From: Firm-04 sp964479595 | GTDB taxonomy: Bacteria > Bacillota > Clostridia > Oscillospirales > Ruminococcaceae | Direction of reading: 5' to 3' | Length of the DNA stretch: 10,588 bases | Assembly (NCBI GenBank): GCA_964479595.1 | Contig: CAYZMU010000040.1 | Coordinates: forward strand, 1 to 10,588 | Program-made: the position numbers and the translations under genes | The notes under the pieces: model-generated | Databases searched by the model: none | Told to the model about the DNA's origin: nothing | Seen by the model: only the letters and a program-made list of their open reading frames with translations | Shown here: one piece after another, positions 1-6,787 of the stretch | Layout: each line of letters starts with the position of its first letter | Position numbering within the stretch: position 1 is the first letter of the stretch

Positions 1-145
1 GTTATGTTTGGGGGCAGTCGCAAGCTGTTTTCTTCCCCTTCGGGGGAATGGCTTTCCTGTTTCCCTCTCCTTCGGAGAGGGAAAGAAATGCCGGGGCGAG
101 GGACTGCCTTTGAGCTTGGGAGTCTGCCGCCGCGCAAAAACCCCG
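1..145. repeat. Non-coding hairpin-rich stretch, probable interspersed repeat
   Basis: No convincing gene here. Two strong inverted repeats are visible. The first is TTCCCC/GGGGAA at 33-48 around a TTCG tetraloop. The second is a perfect 11-bp stem, TTTCCCTCTCC at 60-70 against GGAGAGGGAAA at 74-84, with a 3-nt loop. A related hairpin (CCTCC-TTTC-GGAGA core inside GCGCCC/GGGCGC) stands at the edge of the second assembly gap (6662-6687), which suggests a family of GC-rich intergenic repeats in this genome. The stretch ends just before the ribosome binding site of the first phage-type gene, so it may have been inserted between that gene and its normal upstream neighbours. Neither hairpin is followed by a T-run, so an intrinsic terminator is not supported. 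Confidence 0.5.
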
Positions 146-191
146 GAAAGGAGGTGACCGAGAATCCAAAACTTCAGAAAGGAGGTGACCG
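146..191 (+). repeat. Duplicated ribosome binding site (15-nt direct repeat)
   Basis: GAAAGGAGGTGACCG occurs identically at 146-160 and 177-191, 31 nt apart. Each copy is an almost perfect complement of the 16S rRNA 3' end. The second copy sits 8 nt before the ATG at 194 and is the working site for the tail-type gene. The first has no ATG, GTG or TTG at a suitable distance. ATC at 164 is in frame with the downstream gene, 9 nt after AGGAGG, but is an improbable start. Confidence 0.75.
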
Positions 192-193
192 CT

Positions 194-703
194 ATGGAAA
201 TCCCTGTCACGGTCCGCGAAAAACACGCCGCCGCGCCGAAAAACGCGGAGATCGTCTGCGGCAACAGCGATATTTCGCTGCGCTTTGACTTTGATTCGGA
301 GTGGGACGCCTATCCGCTCAAGACCCTCTGCCTGCGCTATGAGTCCGGCGGAATGGCGCTGCGCCGCGATATCGTCTTTTCGGGCGATTCGGTGACGCTG
401 CCGGCGGTTTACAACACCCACGAAATCTCCGTGGGCGTCTACGCCGGCAATATCCGCACCACGACCCCCGCGCGCATTCCCTGTGACTGCTGTATCACCG
501 ACGGCGAAAGCGTACCTTACGACCCACCGCCGGACGTCTACAGCGAGCTGTTGGACTTCTTGTCCCGGCGCGAAAGCGCGAAGCGTCTGCTCAGCGACGG
601 CGTGCTTTCGTGCGGAGCGTTCAAGCCCGCCGCGGCGTATTTTGTGCCGCCGCAGCTGTTTGGTATCGCGGCGTTCGCGCCGCTGCCCGAAAAGGAGGAA
701 TGA
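194..703 (+). CDS. Prophage tail/baseplate-type structural protein
   Basis: Encodes 169 aa. The sequence matches my memory of a protein family common in clostridial siphovirus prophages, found between tail genes and the lysis cassette. Hallmarks are VCGNSD (residues 21-26), an aromatic/acidic block FDFDSEWDAY (31-40), VGVYAGNIRTTTPARIPC (80-97) and PPPDVYSELL (111-120). In relatives the last element leads into a Gly/Ser-rich linker and more domains; here only about 50 residues follow, so this may be a short version. The role is inferred: a virion tail or baseplate component, not an enzyme. ATG 194 was preferred to GTG 185 because AAAGGAGGTGA ends 5 nt before it (AGGAGG spacing 8) and GTG 185 lies inside that site. 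It ends in TGA at 701-703, right after a second AAAGGAGGA that serves the next gene. That next gene is in the same reading frame. Confidence 0.7.
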   Translation: MEIPVTVREKHAAAPKNAEIVCGNSDISLRFDFDSEWDAYPLKTLCLRYESGGMALRRDIVFSGDSVTLPAVYNTHEISVGVYAGNIRTTTPARIPCDCCITDGESVPYDPPPDVYSELLDFLSRRESAKRLLSDGVLSCGAFKPAAAYFVPPQLFGIAAFAPLPEKEE

Positions 704-709
704 TTTACG
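691..709 (+). promoter_or_regulatory. Ribosome binding site deciding the start of the second phage gene
   Basis: AAAGGAGGA at 691-699 overlaps the end of the tail-type gene. An ATG at 700 lies only 1 nt after it and opens a four-codon frame ending in TGA, so it is a poor start. ACG 707 has 8-nt spacing and opens the long frame; ATT 710 has 11-nt spacing. Confidence 0.6.
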
Positions 710-1357
710 ATTGACCGCGTTCACAAAACCGAGGAAAGCGCCGCGCTTTTCGTTTACAATGTCCTCAGGGACCGCGCCGCGTCCTATTTCGGCGCCGTAA
801 GCTACGACGAAAGCGCCGACTGCGTCTACGCGCTCTTTGCCCCGGGCGGCTCCCCGGGTGAGGAAAACTATAACCTCAAAATCCCGAGCGACGGTTCCAT
901 GACCGTGCGTTTAAGCCCGGAAACCGCGATTTCGGTGCCCTCCCCCGCCGCCGTGCCGGTCGCTGACTGCTATCTGTGCGAAAACGGCCTGTTCTTTACC
1001 CAGAGCTCCCAAAACGCGCAGGGCTCTCTGCTCATCACGAAGAACAATTACGGCAAAACCGTCATCATCTCCGCCGCGAACAGTTCCGGTCGCGGCTGCG
1101 TCGACGGCAATATCGCGCTGCGTGTCGCCGACGGCGACGAGCCCCCGCTTGACAACATCAAATCTCACGCTTTTTCGCCCGGCAAGGACGACTACACCGT
1201 TTTGATTCCGTTCACCACGCACGCGGAGTTCGGCGCGATTTCCTATACCCCGAACGCCTTTTATATGCCGATTGCGCAGTACCGCGACGTCGGGCTGCTC
1301 ATGATTGAGGGCAAAACGTACATCACAAACGGCTACTGGGCGGTGCTGGACGGATGA
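707..1357 (+). CDS. Phage-type protein of unknown function, non-canonical start (ACG?)
   Basis: About 216 aa; I do not recognise a named family. Position between a tail-type gene and a holin suggests a minor structural or tail-fibre-associated protein. The composition is soluble, rich in Ser, Ala and aromatic residues with beta-type patterning, with no signal peptide or membrane segment. The frame opens straight after the upstream TGA (701-703) and has no ATG, GTG, TTG or CTG until ATG 899. The protein-like sequence before 899 (beginning IDRVHKTEESAALFVYNV) is clearly coding. AGGAGG at 693-698 is 8 nt before ACG 707, the same spacing as in the preceding gene, so ACG-ATT-GAC is the likeliest start, perhaps an ATG altered by one base. 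Alternatives are ATT 710, initiation at ATG 700 followed by a 1-nt indel in the TTT at 704-706, or TGA readthrough. Its TGA overlaps the holin ATG (ATGA, 1354-1357), indicating translational coupling. Confidence 0.65.
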   Translation, partial: TIDRVHKTEESAALFVYNVLRDRAASYFGAVSYDESADCVYALFAPGGSPGEENYNLKIPSDGSMTVRLSPETAISVPSPAAVPVADCYLCENGLFFTQSSQNAQGSLLITKNNYGKTVIISAANSSGRGCVDGNIALRVADGDEPPLDNIKSHAFSPGKDDYTVLIPFTTHAEFGAISYTPNAFYMPIAQYRDVGLLMIEGKTYITNGYWAVLDG

Positions 1358-1709
1358 CGCGCGTTCTGGTCATGTTTTGCGCCGCCGCCGCGCTCGCCGC
1401 TCTGGATTTCCTCACCGGGCTGCTGCGCGCCGCCGCGAAAGGTTCGCTCTCGAGTTCTCAGATGCGCACGGGCGGCTGTCACAAGCTCGGCGAGCTCTGT
1501 GTGCTGGCGGCCTTCGCGCTGTTTGATTTCGCCTCGGGGTATTTTGAGATTCCGGGGTTCCTCGGCACGGCGTCCTACGCGGCGGTGTTCGGTTATATCG
1601 TTCTGATGGAACTGCTCTCCATTCTCGAAAACGTCTCCGATTTTCCCGCGCTTCAAGGTCTGCCGGATTTTCTGCGCCGGCTGTTCCCCTCCGCGAATGC
1701 CGATTCCAA
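1354..1709 (+). CDS. Phage holin, 3' end lost in gap (partial)
   Basis: 118 residues are visible before the N-run. Typical members of this holin family (the TcdE-like/toxin-secretion phage holin group) are about 130-150 aa, so only the tail should be missing. It would oligomerise in the cytoplasmic membrane to let endolysin out at lysis. Visible support: an N-terminal hydrophobic helix (about residues 3-28) containing the family-like LDFLTGLL at 17-24, a second helix (about 46-64), a third (about 73-91), and the conserved-looking MELLSILEN at 85-93. A charged segment then begins (FLRRL). The start ATG overlaps the preceding stop as ATGA. An endolysin gene normally follows such a holin; none is visible because the sequence breaks here. 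The frame that appears to continue beyond 1809 runs through N and is not real. Confidence 0.8.
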
Positions 1710-1809
1710 NNNNNNNNNNNNNNNNNNNNNNNNNNNNNNNNNNNNNNNNNNNNNNNNNNNNNNNNNNNNNNNNNNNNNNNNNNNNNNNNNNNNNNNNNNN
1801 NNNNNNNNN
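1710..1809. other. Assembly gap, exactly 100 N
   Basis: A run of exactly 100 N is the usual placeholder for a scaffold join of unknown size. It cuts the holin gene on the left and the 3' end of ileS on the right. The true distance and even adjacency of the phage genes and ileS are unproven. Confidence 0.95.
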
Positions 1810-4800
1810 TGCGCCAGCGTCTCCCCGCAGATATAGTTTTCAAAGCCTTTAGGGCACCCGCCGTCAATCTGCAGCCGGATTCTGTCCGTGATTTCGAGCC
1901 CGCACTGCTTTCTGGAATCCTGAATCATGCGCACCAGATCCCGCGCAACGCCCTCGGCTCTCAATTCCGGCGTGATTTCCAGATCAAGCGACACCACGAC
2001 CCCGCTGCCGCTTAAGATGTGCTGCCCGCCTTTGGGCTTGTAGGTGACCAAAATGACCCGCTTGTCAAACGCCTCTTCCGTCCCGTCTATAGTGAGATAC
2101 GCCGCGTCCGCCTCCAGCCGGAACGCCCCCGTTTTGACCGCCTTGATGACTGCCGCGACGCGCTCGGGGTACAGTTCCCGGATAGCGGCGAAATCCGGCG
2201 CGTATTCCACGCTCGCGATCTCCCCGATATCGTCAGACACCGCCACTTCCTTGACGTTTATCTCCTCCGCGATGAGGTCGGAGAGGCGTTTCGCGGTTTC
2301 GACTGTCTCTTTTGAGGCGGCGGCGACTCGCAGTGTGCGCAGCGGCTGGCGGATTTTGACGCCGTTTTTGTTGCGCAGCGCCAGCGCCAGCGAGATGATG
2401 TTGCGCGCGTCCGCGATTTGCCCGAGCAGCTCTTCATTGCGGTAGGTTTCCGGGATTTCTCCCCACGCGCTCAGATGCACGGATTCCTCGCCTGTCAGCA
2501 CCCGGTAGAGATATTCCGACAGCACGGGCGCGGGCGGCGCGAAGAGCTTGAGCGTGTTGACCAGCACGTAGAGCAGTGTTTCATAGGCGTCCTGTTTGTC
2601 ACGCGTCATTTCCTTGCCCCAGAATCTTCTGCGCGAGCGCCGGATATACCAGTTCGTGAGCCCCTCGACCAAGGTCTCGAGCGCGGCGGTGTAGCGGTTG
2701 ACGCGGTAGGCGTTCATGTCCGCCGAGATTTCGCGCTCGGTCTTGTAAAGCAGCGCCAGAATCCATTTGTCAAGCTCCGCCGTTGGGTGCGGCGTCGGGA
2801 TTTCGTCGGGGCAGTATCCGTCAATATTGGCGTAGGAGATGTAGAAATTGCACGCGTTCCACATGGGCAGGATAAACGTCCCGAGCATCTCCTGAATCCC
2901 CGAATCCTTAAACCGCAGATCCCCCACGAGCATGGCGTTGGAGCCGAACAGATAGAGCCGGAAGGCGTCTGTGCCGTAGGTTTTCATAAGTTCCATGGGG
3001 TCGGTGTAGTTGTGGTTGGATTTGGAAAGCTTCTTGCCGTTCTCGTCCAGAATCGTCCCGTGGACCACGCAGTTTTTGAAGGCGGGGCGGTCAAAGAGCG
3101 CCGTCGCCAGCACGTGCAGGTAGTAGAACCAGCAGCGGATCTGCCCCGTGTACTCCACGATAAAATCACACGGGAAGTGGGATTCGAACCACTCCTTGTT
3201 CTCAAAGGGGTAGTGCTTCTGCGCGAACGGCACGCAGCCGGACTCAAACCAGCAGTCAAGGACTTCCGGGACCCTTCGCATCTGCCCGCCGCACGCGCAC
3301 GGAAATGTGATTTTGTCGACATATTGTCTGTGCAGATTGGTGAGTCTCACGCCGCTGCGGGCCTCAATCTCGTCAAGGCTCCCCAGCACTTCCCTGCGGT
3401 GGCATTCCGGGCATTCCCAGATGGGGATGGGCGTGCTCCAGTAGCGGTTGCGGGAGATGTTCCAGTCCCGCGCGTTCTCAAGCCACTTCCCGAAGCGGTT
3501 TTCCTTCACCGAATCGGGCACCCAGTTTATCTGTTTGTTGTATTCGATGAGCCGGTCCTTGAGCTTCTCGACGTCTAAATACCACGCGTCCATCGCCTTG
3601 TAAATCAGCGGCTCCCTGCAGCGCCAGCAGTGCGGGTAGTTGTGCTCAATCGTCCCGTCCGCGACCGCCTTGCCGTTATCATAGAGGAAGCGGATGATCT
3701 CCGGGTTCTTCGCGATGACGTTTTTGTCGCTGTCTGGCTCGTAGAAATCGGTGACCTCCGCGGTAAAGCGCCCCTTCTCGTCCACGGGGTTGACCATGGG
3801 GATATGGTGCTTTCTGCAGGTCCAGTAGTCGTCCTCGCCGAAAGCCGGCGCGGTGTGGACAATGCCGACGCCCTCATCCGAACCCACGTAGTCCGCCGTG
3901 ACGACTCGGAAGGCGCCCTCTTTCGCCTTGTCCGCGAAGTAGGGGAAGAGCGGCTCATAGGTCATTCCGACCAAATCCGCGCCCTTGACCGTTTTTAGGA
4001 TTTTGGGCTTCTTGCCGAAGATTTTCGGATACTGGCGCAGTGTCGCGGCGCACGCGATATAGACCCCGTCTTCCGTGTCGGTGTAGGCGTAGTCGAGCGT
4101 CTCCCCGACCGCGAGACAGAGGTTGGAGGGCAGCGTCCACGGCGTTGTGGTCCACGCCAGAAAATAGACCCGCTTGCCGTTTAGTTCCTCGTCGGTGGCA
4201 AAGCGCGCGATGACCCAGCGGTCCTGACGCGGGCGCGTGGAATCGGATTCGCGGGTATCGGAAATGGAGAGAGAAGTCTCGCAGCGGCAGCAGTAGGGCG
4301 TCACGCGGTAGTCGCGGTAGATAAGCCCCTTGTCATAGCACTGCTTGAACGCCCAGATGACGGACTCCATATAAGAGAGATCCATGGTCTTGTACGCGCC
4401 GTCGTAATCCACCCAGCGCGCCATCTGTTCGACATATTCGCGCCATGTCTCGTTATTGGCGGAGACGATTTCCCGGCAGCAGTCGTTGAAGCGCTCAATC
4501 CCCACCGTATTCTCGATTTCCGCCTTGCAGGTGACGCCGAGGCGTTTCTCCGCCTGTGTCTCAATCGGCAGCCCGTGGCAGTCCCAGCCCCAGACTCTCG
4601 GCACGGAATAGCCGCGCATGGTCTGGTAGCGCGCGATGAGGTCCTTGATGAACGACACAAGCACCGTTCCGTGGTGGGGAATGCCCGTCGGGAAGGGCGG
4701 GCCGTCATAAAAGACGACTTCCTCGCTTTGTCCGTTGTCAACGGAGCGCTCAAAGATTTTGCCGCGTTTCCAGTCGTCGAGCACGGTGCTCTGGATAGCG

Positions 4801-4841
4801 GACAAATCCGGGCGCGGGTCTAAGGGCTGATATTGTTTCAT
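1810..4841 (-). CDS. ileS: Isoleucyl-tRNA synthetase, type-2-like, C-terminus lost in gap
   Basis: Class I cytosolic aminoacyl-tRNA synthetase charging tRNA-Ile with isoleucine; 1010 residues are visible of an expected roughly 1030-1060. Landmarks: DGPPFPTGIPHHGT (46-59) at the HXGH site, GWDCHGLP after it, the CP1 editing domain with its Thr-rich AWTTTPWTLPSN (229-240) and VGIVHTAPAFGEDD, and the KMSKS loop present as KLSKS (604-608). Paired cysteines CPEC (477-480) and CAC (515-517) could bind zinc. The GKKLSKSNHNYTDP context and overall layout resemble the eukaryote-like IleRS2 class, whose members generally resist mupirocin (family knowledge, not shown here). The last residue of HXGH is Thr59 instead of His. 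Start chosen at ATG 4841: AAAGGA lies about 12 nt upstream and the promoter at 4885-4913 rules out more upstream starts. It is transcribed divergently from the HtrA gene. Confidence 0.95.
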
Positions 4842-4884
4842 GGCATCTCTGCGTCCTTTCTGCTCAGCGCGCGTATGTGAAACC

Positions 4885-4913
4885 AGTATACCATATTTTC
4901 CGCGAAATGTCAA
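4885..4913 (-). promoter_or_regulatory. Sigma-A promoter of ileS
   Basis: Read on the minus strand: TTGACA (4908-4913), 17-nt spacer, TATACT (4885-4890), with TGG before the -10 giving an extended -10. Transcription would begin near 4878, leaving a leader of about 37 nt, too short for a T-box, so no tRNA-sensing control is visible. Confidence 0.85.
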
Positions 4914-4952
4914 GGTTTTTGCCGCGCCGTGTGAAAAGCCGCTCCCGAAACG

Positions 4953-5015
4953 TTCATAAAAAAAGCGAAATTTTCTATGAAATCAACATATAATTTTCAC
5001 ATTGGGGAGTATAAT
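4953..5015 (+). promoter_or_regulatory. Probable promoter and operator region of the HtrA gene
   Basis: The AT-rich part of the divergent spacer holds two TATAAT hexamers reading rightward, at 4989-4994 and 5010-5015. Neither has a clear TTGACA 17 nt upstream, so the promoter may be activator-dependent. An inverted repeat TTCATA (4953-4958) / TATGAA (4976-4981) lies upstream and could bind a regulator. HtrA genes in Bacillus are controlled by the CssRS envelope-stress system; I cannot assign the repeat to CssR. No CIRCE element is present. The leader from the second TATAAT to the start codon is about 75 nt. Confidence 0.45.
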
Positions 5016-5094
5016 AGAAAACAGGAAGAGCAAAGGGAGCGCCCCGCAAGGGAACGGCGAGGCGCGTTTGAACGAAAGAAAGAGGTGCTTTGAG

Positions 5095-6600
5095 ATGTTA
5101 AATGAAAACGGTTACGGCGGCACGCCTCAGGGCGAGGACCCGTTCCGGGATTTGGAGCGCGAAAACGCCGCGCGTCAGAATCAGGTTCCGCAGGGGGATA
5201 TCCCCGGCTCGCAGGGCGGCAGCTACTACTCCCCGCGCACGGGCGCGGTTCCGCCTTCGGGTGTTTATCCGCCTCCCGCGGCGGGCGGCGGCAAGCCCCC
5301 GAAGAAAAAGAAATCCCACAAGGGTTTAAAAGTGCTGGGCGTCGTCGCGGGGGTGGCGCTGCTCTCGTTCGGCTCGATTGAGGTCTACCGTTTCGCCAGC
5401 GAGAACGAGACGATCAAAGGCTTCTTCGCCAAGGACAGCTCCTCCCAGACCGCGGAAGGCTCCTCCAAGACGGCGGAGAGTTCCAAACAGGAAGGCTCCT
5501 CCAAGGCGGCGGAAAGTTCCAAGCAGGAAAGCTCGTCCGGCGCGGAGGCGGAAAACATGAGCCTCTTTGAACTCGCCGCGCCCGCCGACGCGATGTCGCT
5601 GCCCGATATCGTCGAGAAAGTCATGCCGTCGTCTGTCGGCGTCGCGTCCACATTCTCGTATCAGGCCGGCGGCGGCTACTCCATGTGGGGCTATGTCGCG
5701 CCGCAGGAACAGGAGGCGTCCGCGACGGGCACGGGCATCGTGATGTCGGAAGACGGCTATATCATCACGAACGCGCACGTGATTTTTGACAGCGAGAACA
5801 ATATGGGGCTGGCGAAGGAAGTCCAGGTCGTGCTCAACGAGGACTATTATGAGGGCGACACGCAGCTCGCGGCGACAATTATCGGCTACGACACGGAAGA
5901 GGATATCGCGGTGCTGAAAGTCAACACCGACCAGAAACTTGTCGCGGCGGAATTCGGCAACAGCGACGACCTGCGCGTGGGCGAGCTTGTGGTCGCGATA
6001 GGCAACCCGCTGGGCTTTGACCTCTTCGGCTCCGTGACGACCGGCGTGGTTTCCGCGCTCAACCGCGAGGTGACCATCAACGAAACCTCCATGAACCTCA
6101 TTCAGACCGACGCCGCGATTAACTCCGGCAACTCCGGCGGCCCGCTGATTAACTGCTACGGGCAGGTCATCGGGATAAACTCCGCGAAACTTTCGAGCAG
6201 CTACGGTTCCGCCAGCGTGGAAGGGCTTTGCTTCGCGATTCCCATGACCCACGCCAAGACCGTGATTGACGACCTCATCAACTACGGCTACGTCCGCGGC
6301 AAGCCCCTTATCGGCATCGGCGGCGTGGACGTCACAGAGGAAATCTCGCAGGCGTACGGCATTCCCGCGGGCATTCTCGTCCGCACCGTGACCGAGGGCG
6401 GAGCCGCGGATGTGGCGGGCATCAAGACCGGTGACGTCATCATCGCGGTCAACGGCGAGACCGTCTCCAACTACGACGAGTTAAACGCCGCCAAGGACCG
6501 CTACAAGGCCGGCGAGACCATCACTTTGACCGTCACGCGCGACAATCAGGATATCGATTTCTCGGTGGTGCTTCAGGAGAAGCTCCCCACGGAAGATTAA
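5095..6600 (+). CDS. HtrA/DegP-family serine protease, membrane-anchored, with PDZ domain
   Basis: 501 aa, trypsin-fold (S1C) protease that degrades misfolded proteins outside the membrane. Order: a Gly/Pro/Gln-rich cytoplasmic tail with basic KKKKSHK (70-76), one transmembrane helix (about 78-97), a Ser/Lys/Glu-rich linker (about 115-150) with two near-identical 12-residue repeats, the protease domain (about 165-390) and a C-terminal PDZ domain (about 402-495). The catalytic triad is intact: His228 in TNAHVI, Asp270 in EEDIAVLKV and Ser347 in NSGNSGGPL. Length and layout match Gram-positive HtrA/HtrB/YyxA proteins, which have one PDZ. ATG 5095 was chosen because AGAGGTG lies about 8 nt before it; an in-frame upstream extension (from 5002) overlaps the putative -10 and has no binding site. 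It appears monocistronic. I cannot tell which HtrA paralogue it is. Confidence 0.95.
   Translation: MLNENGYGGTPQGEDPFRDLERENAARQNQVPQGDIPGSQGGSYYSPRTGAVPPSGVYPPPAAGGGKPPKKKKSHKGLKVLGVVAGVALLSFGSIEVYRFASENETIKGFFAKDSSSQTAEGSSKTAESSKQEGSSKAAESSKQESSSGAEAENMSLFELAAPADAMSLPDIVEKVMPSSVGVASTFSYQAGGGYSMWGYVAPQEQEASATGTGIVMSEDGYIITNAHVIFDSENNMGLAKEVQVVLNEDYYEGDTQLAATIIGYDTEEDIAVLKVNTDQKLVAAEFGNSDDLRVGELVVAIGNPLGFDLFGSVTTGVVSALNREVTINETSMNLIQTDAAINSGNSGGPLINCYGQVIGINSAKLSSSYGSASVEGLCFAIPMTHAKTVIDDLINYGYVRGKPLIGIGGVDVTEEISQAYGIPAGILVRTVTEGGAADVAGIKTGDVIIAVNGETVSNYDELNAAKDRYKAGETITLTVTRDNQDIDFSVVLQEKLPTED
5458..5529 (+). repeat. Two tandem 36-bp repeats in the HtrA linker
   Basis: Units 5458-5493 and 5494-5529 encode GSSKTAESSKQE and GSSKAAESSKQE, and a partial third copy (SSS) follows. 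They lie in the extracytoplasmic linker between membrane helix and protease domain, where length is expected to vary by unit gain and loss. Confidence 0.8.
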
Positions 6601-6687
6601 ATTCCACCCTCGCGTGAGGTGCCCCTCTTTGGGCTGAAAAATCCCCTCCGGGACAAGTGCCGCGCCCCCTCCTTTCGGAGAGGGCGC
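6601..6687. repeat. Hairpin-rich spacer after the HtrA gene, likely repeat copy
   Basis: No gene seen. Three inverted repeats follow in a row: CACC(C)TC/GAGGTG at 6605-6621, GCCC/GGGC around 6621-6634, and a 26-nt near-palindrome at 6662-6687 (11-bp arms, one mismatch, loop TTTC) ending exactly at the assembly gap. The first may help end htrA transcription but has no T-run. The last shares a CCTCTCC-type arm with the hairpin at 60-84. A multi-copy repeat here would explain why the assembly broke. Confidence 0.5.
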
Positions 6688-6787
6688 NNNNNNNNNNNNN
6701 NNNNNNNNNNNNNNNNNNNNNNNNNNNNNNNNNNNNNNNNNNNNNNNNNNNNNNNNNNNNNNNNNNNNNNNNNNNNNNNNNNNNNNN
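6688..6787. other. Assembly gap, exactly 100 N
   Basis: A second run of exactly 100 N, starting at the edge of a hairpin repeat and cutting the 3' end of the LRAT-like gene on its right. The apparent reading frame running on from that gene into the antisense of htrA is an artefact of the N-run. Confidence 0.95.

Noticed and set aside
4..288. Open frame across the hairpin region into the tail-type gene
   Set aside because: It runs through palindromes and the ribosome binding sites, overlaps the tail gene in another frame and has no protein-like pattern.
700..715. prfB-like programmed +1 frameshift at GAT TGA C after ATG 700
   Set aside because: TGA-C resembles the release-factor-2 site, but GAT cannot re-pair well with ATT after a +1 slip and the ribosome binding site spacing is wrong for both initiation at 700 and stimulation of a shift.
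899..1357. ATG 899 as the start of the second phage gene
   Set aside because: No ribosome binding site precedes it and the protein-like sequence extends about 64 codons upstream to a strong one.
1653..1809. Apparent continuation of ileS through the N-run into the antisense of the holin
   Set aside because: The frame exists only because N does not encode a stop; the true C-terminus is missing.
2418..3578. A 386-codon open frame on the plus strand antisense to ileS
   Set aside because: It lies wholly inside a clear IleRS coding region; its Arg/Val-rich composition is typical of a mirror frame in GC-rich DNA and it has no recognisable motif.
4842..4884. T-box leader for ileS
   Set aside because: The leader is only about 37 nt, with no T-box sequence or terminator/antiterminator pair.
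5326..6252. A 308-codon open frame on the minus strand antisense to the HtrA gene
   Set aside because: Shadow of the protease gene; Arg/His/Val-rich, no motif, no promoter or ribosome binding site.
6481..6787. Apparent continuation of the LRAT-like gene through the N-run into the antisense of htrA
   Set aside because: The frame crosses 100 N of unknown real length; the part left of the gap is antisense to htrA and its spacer and has no protein-like features.
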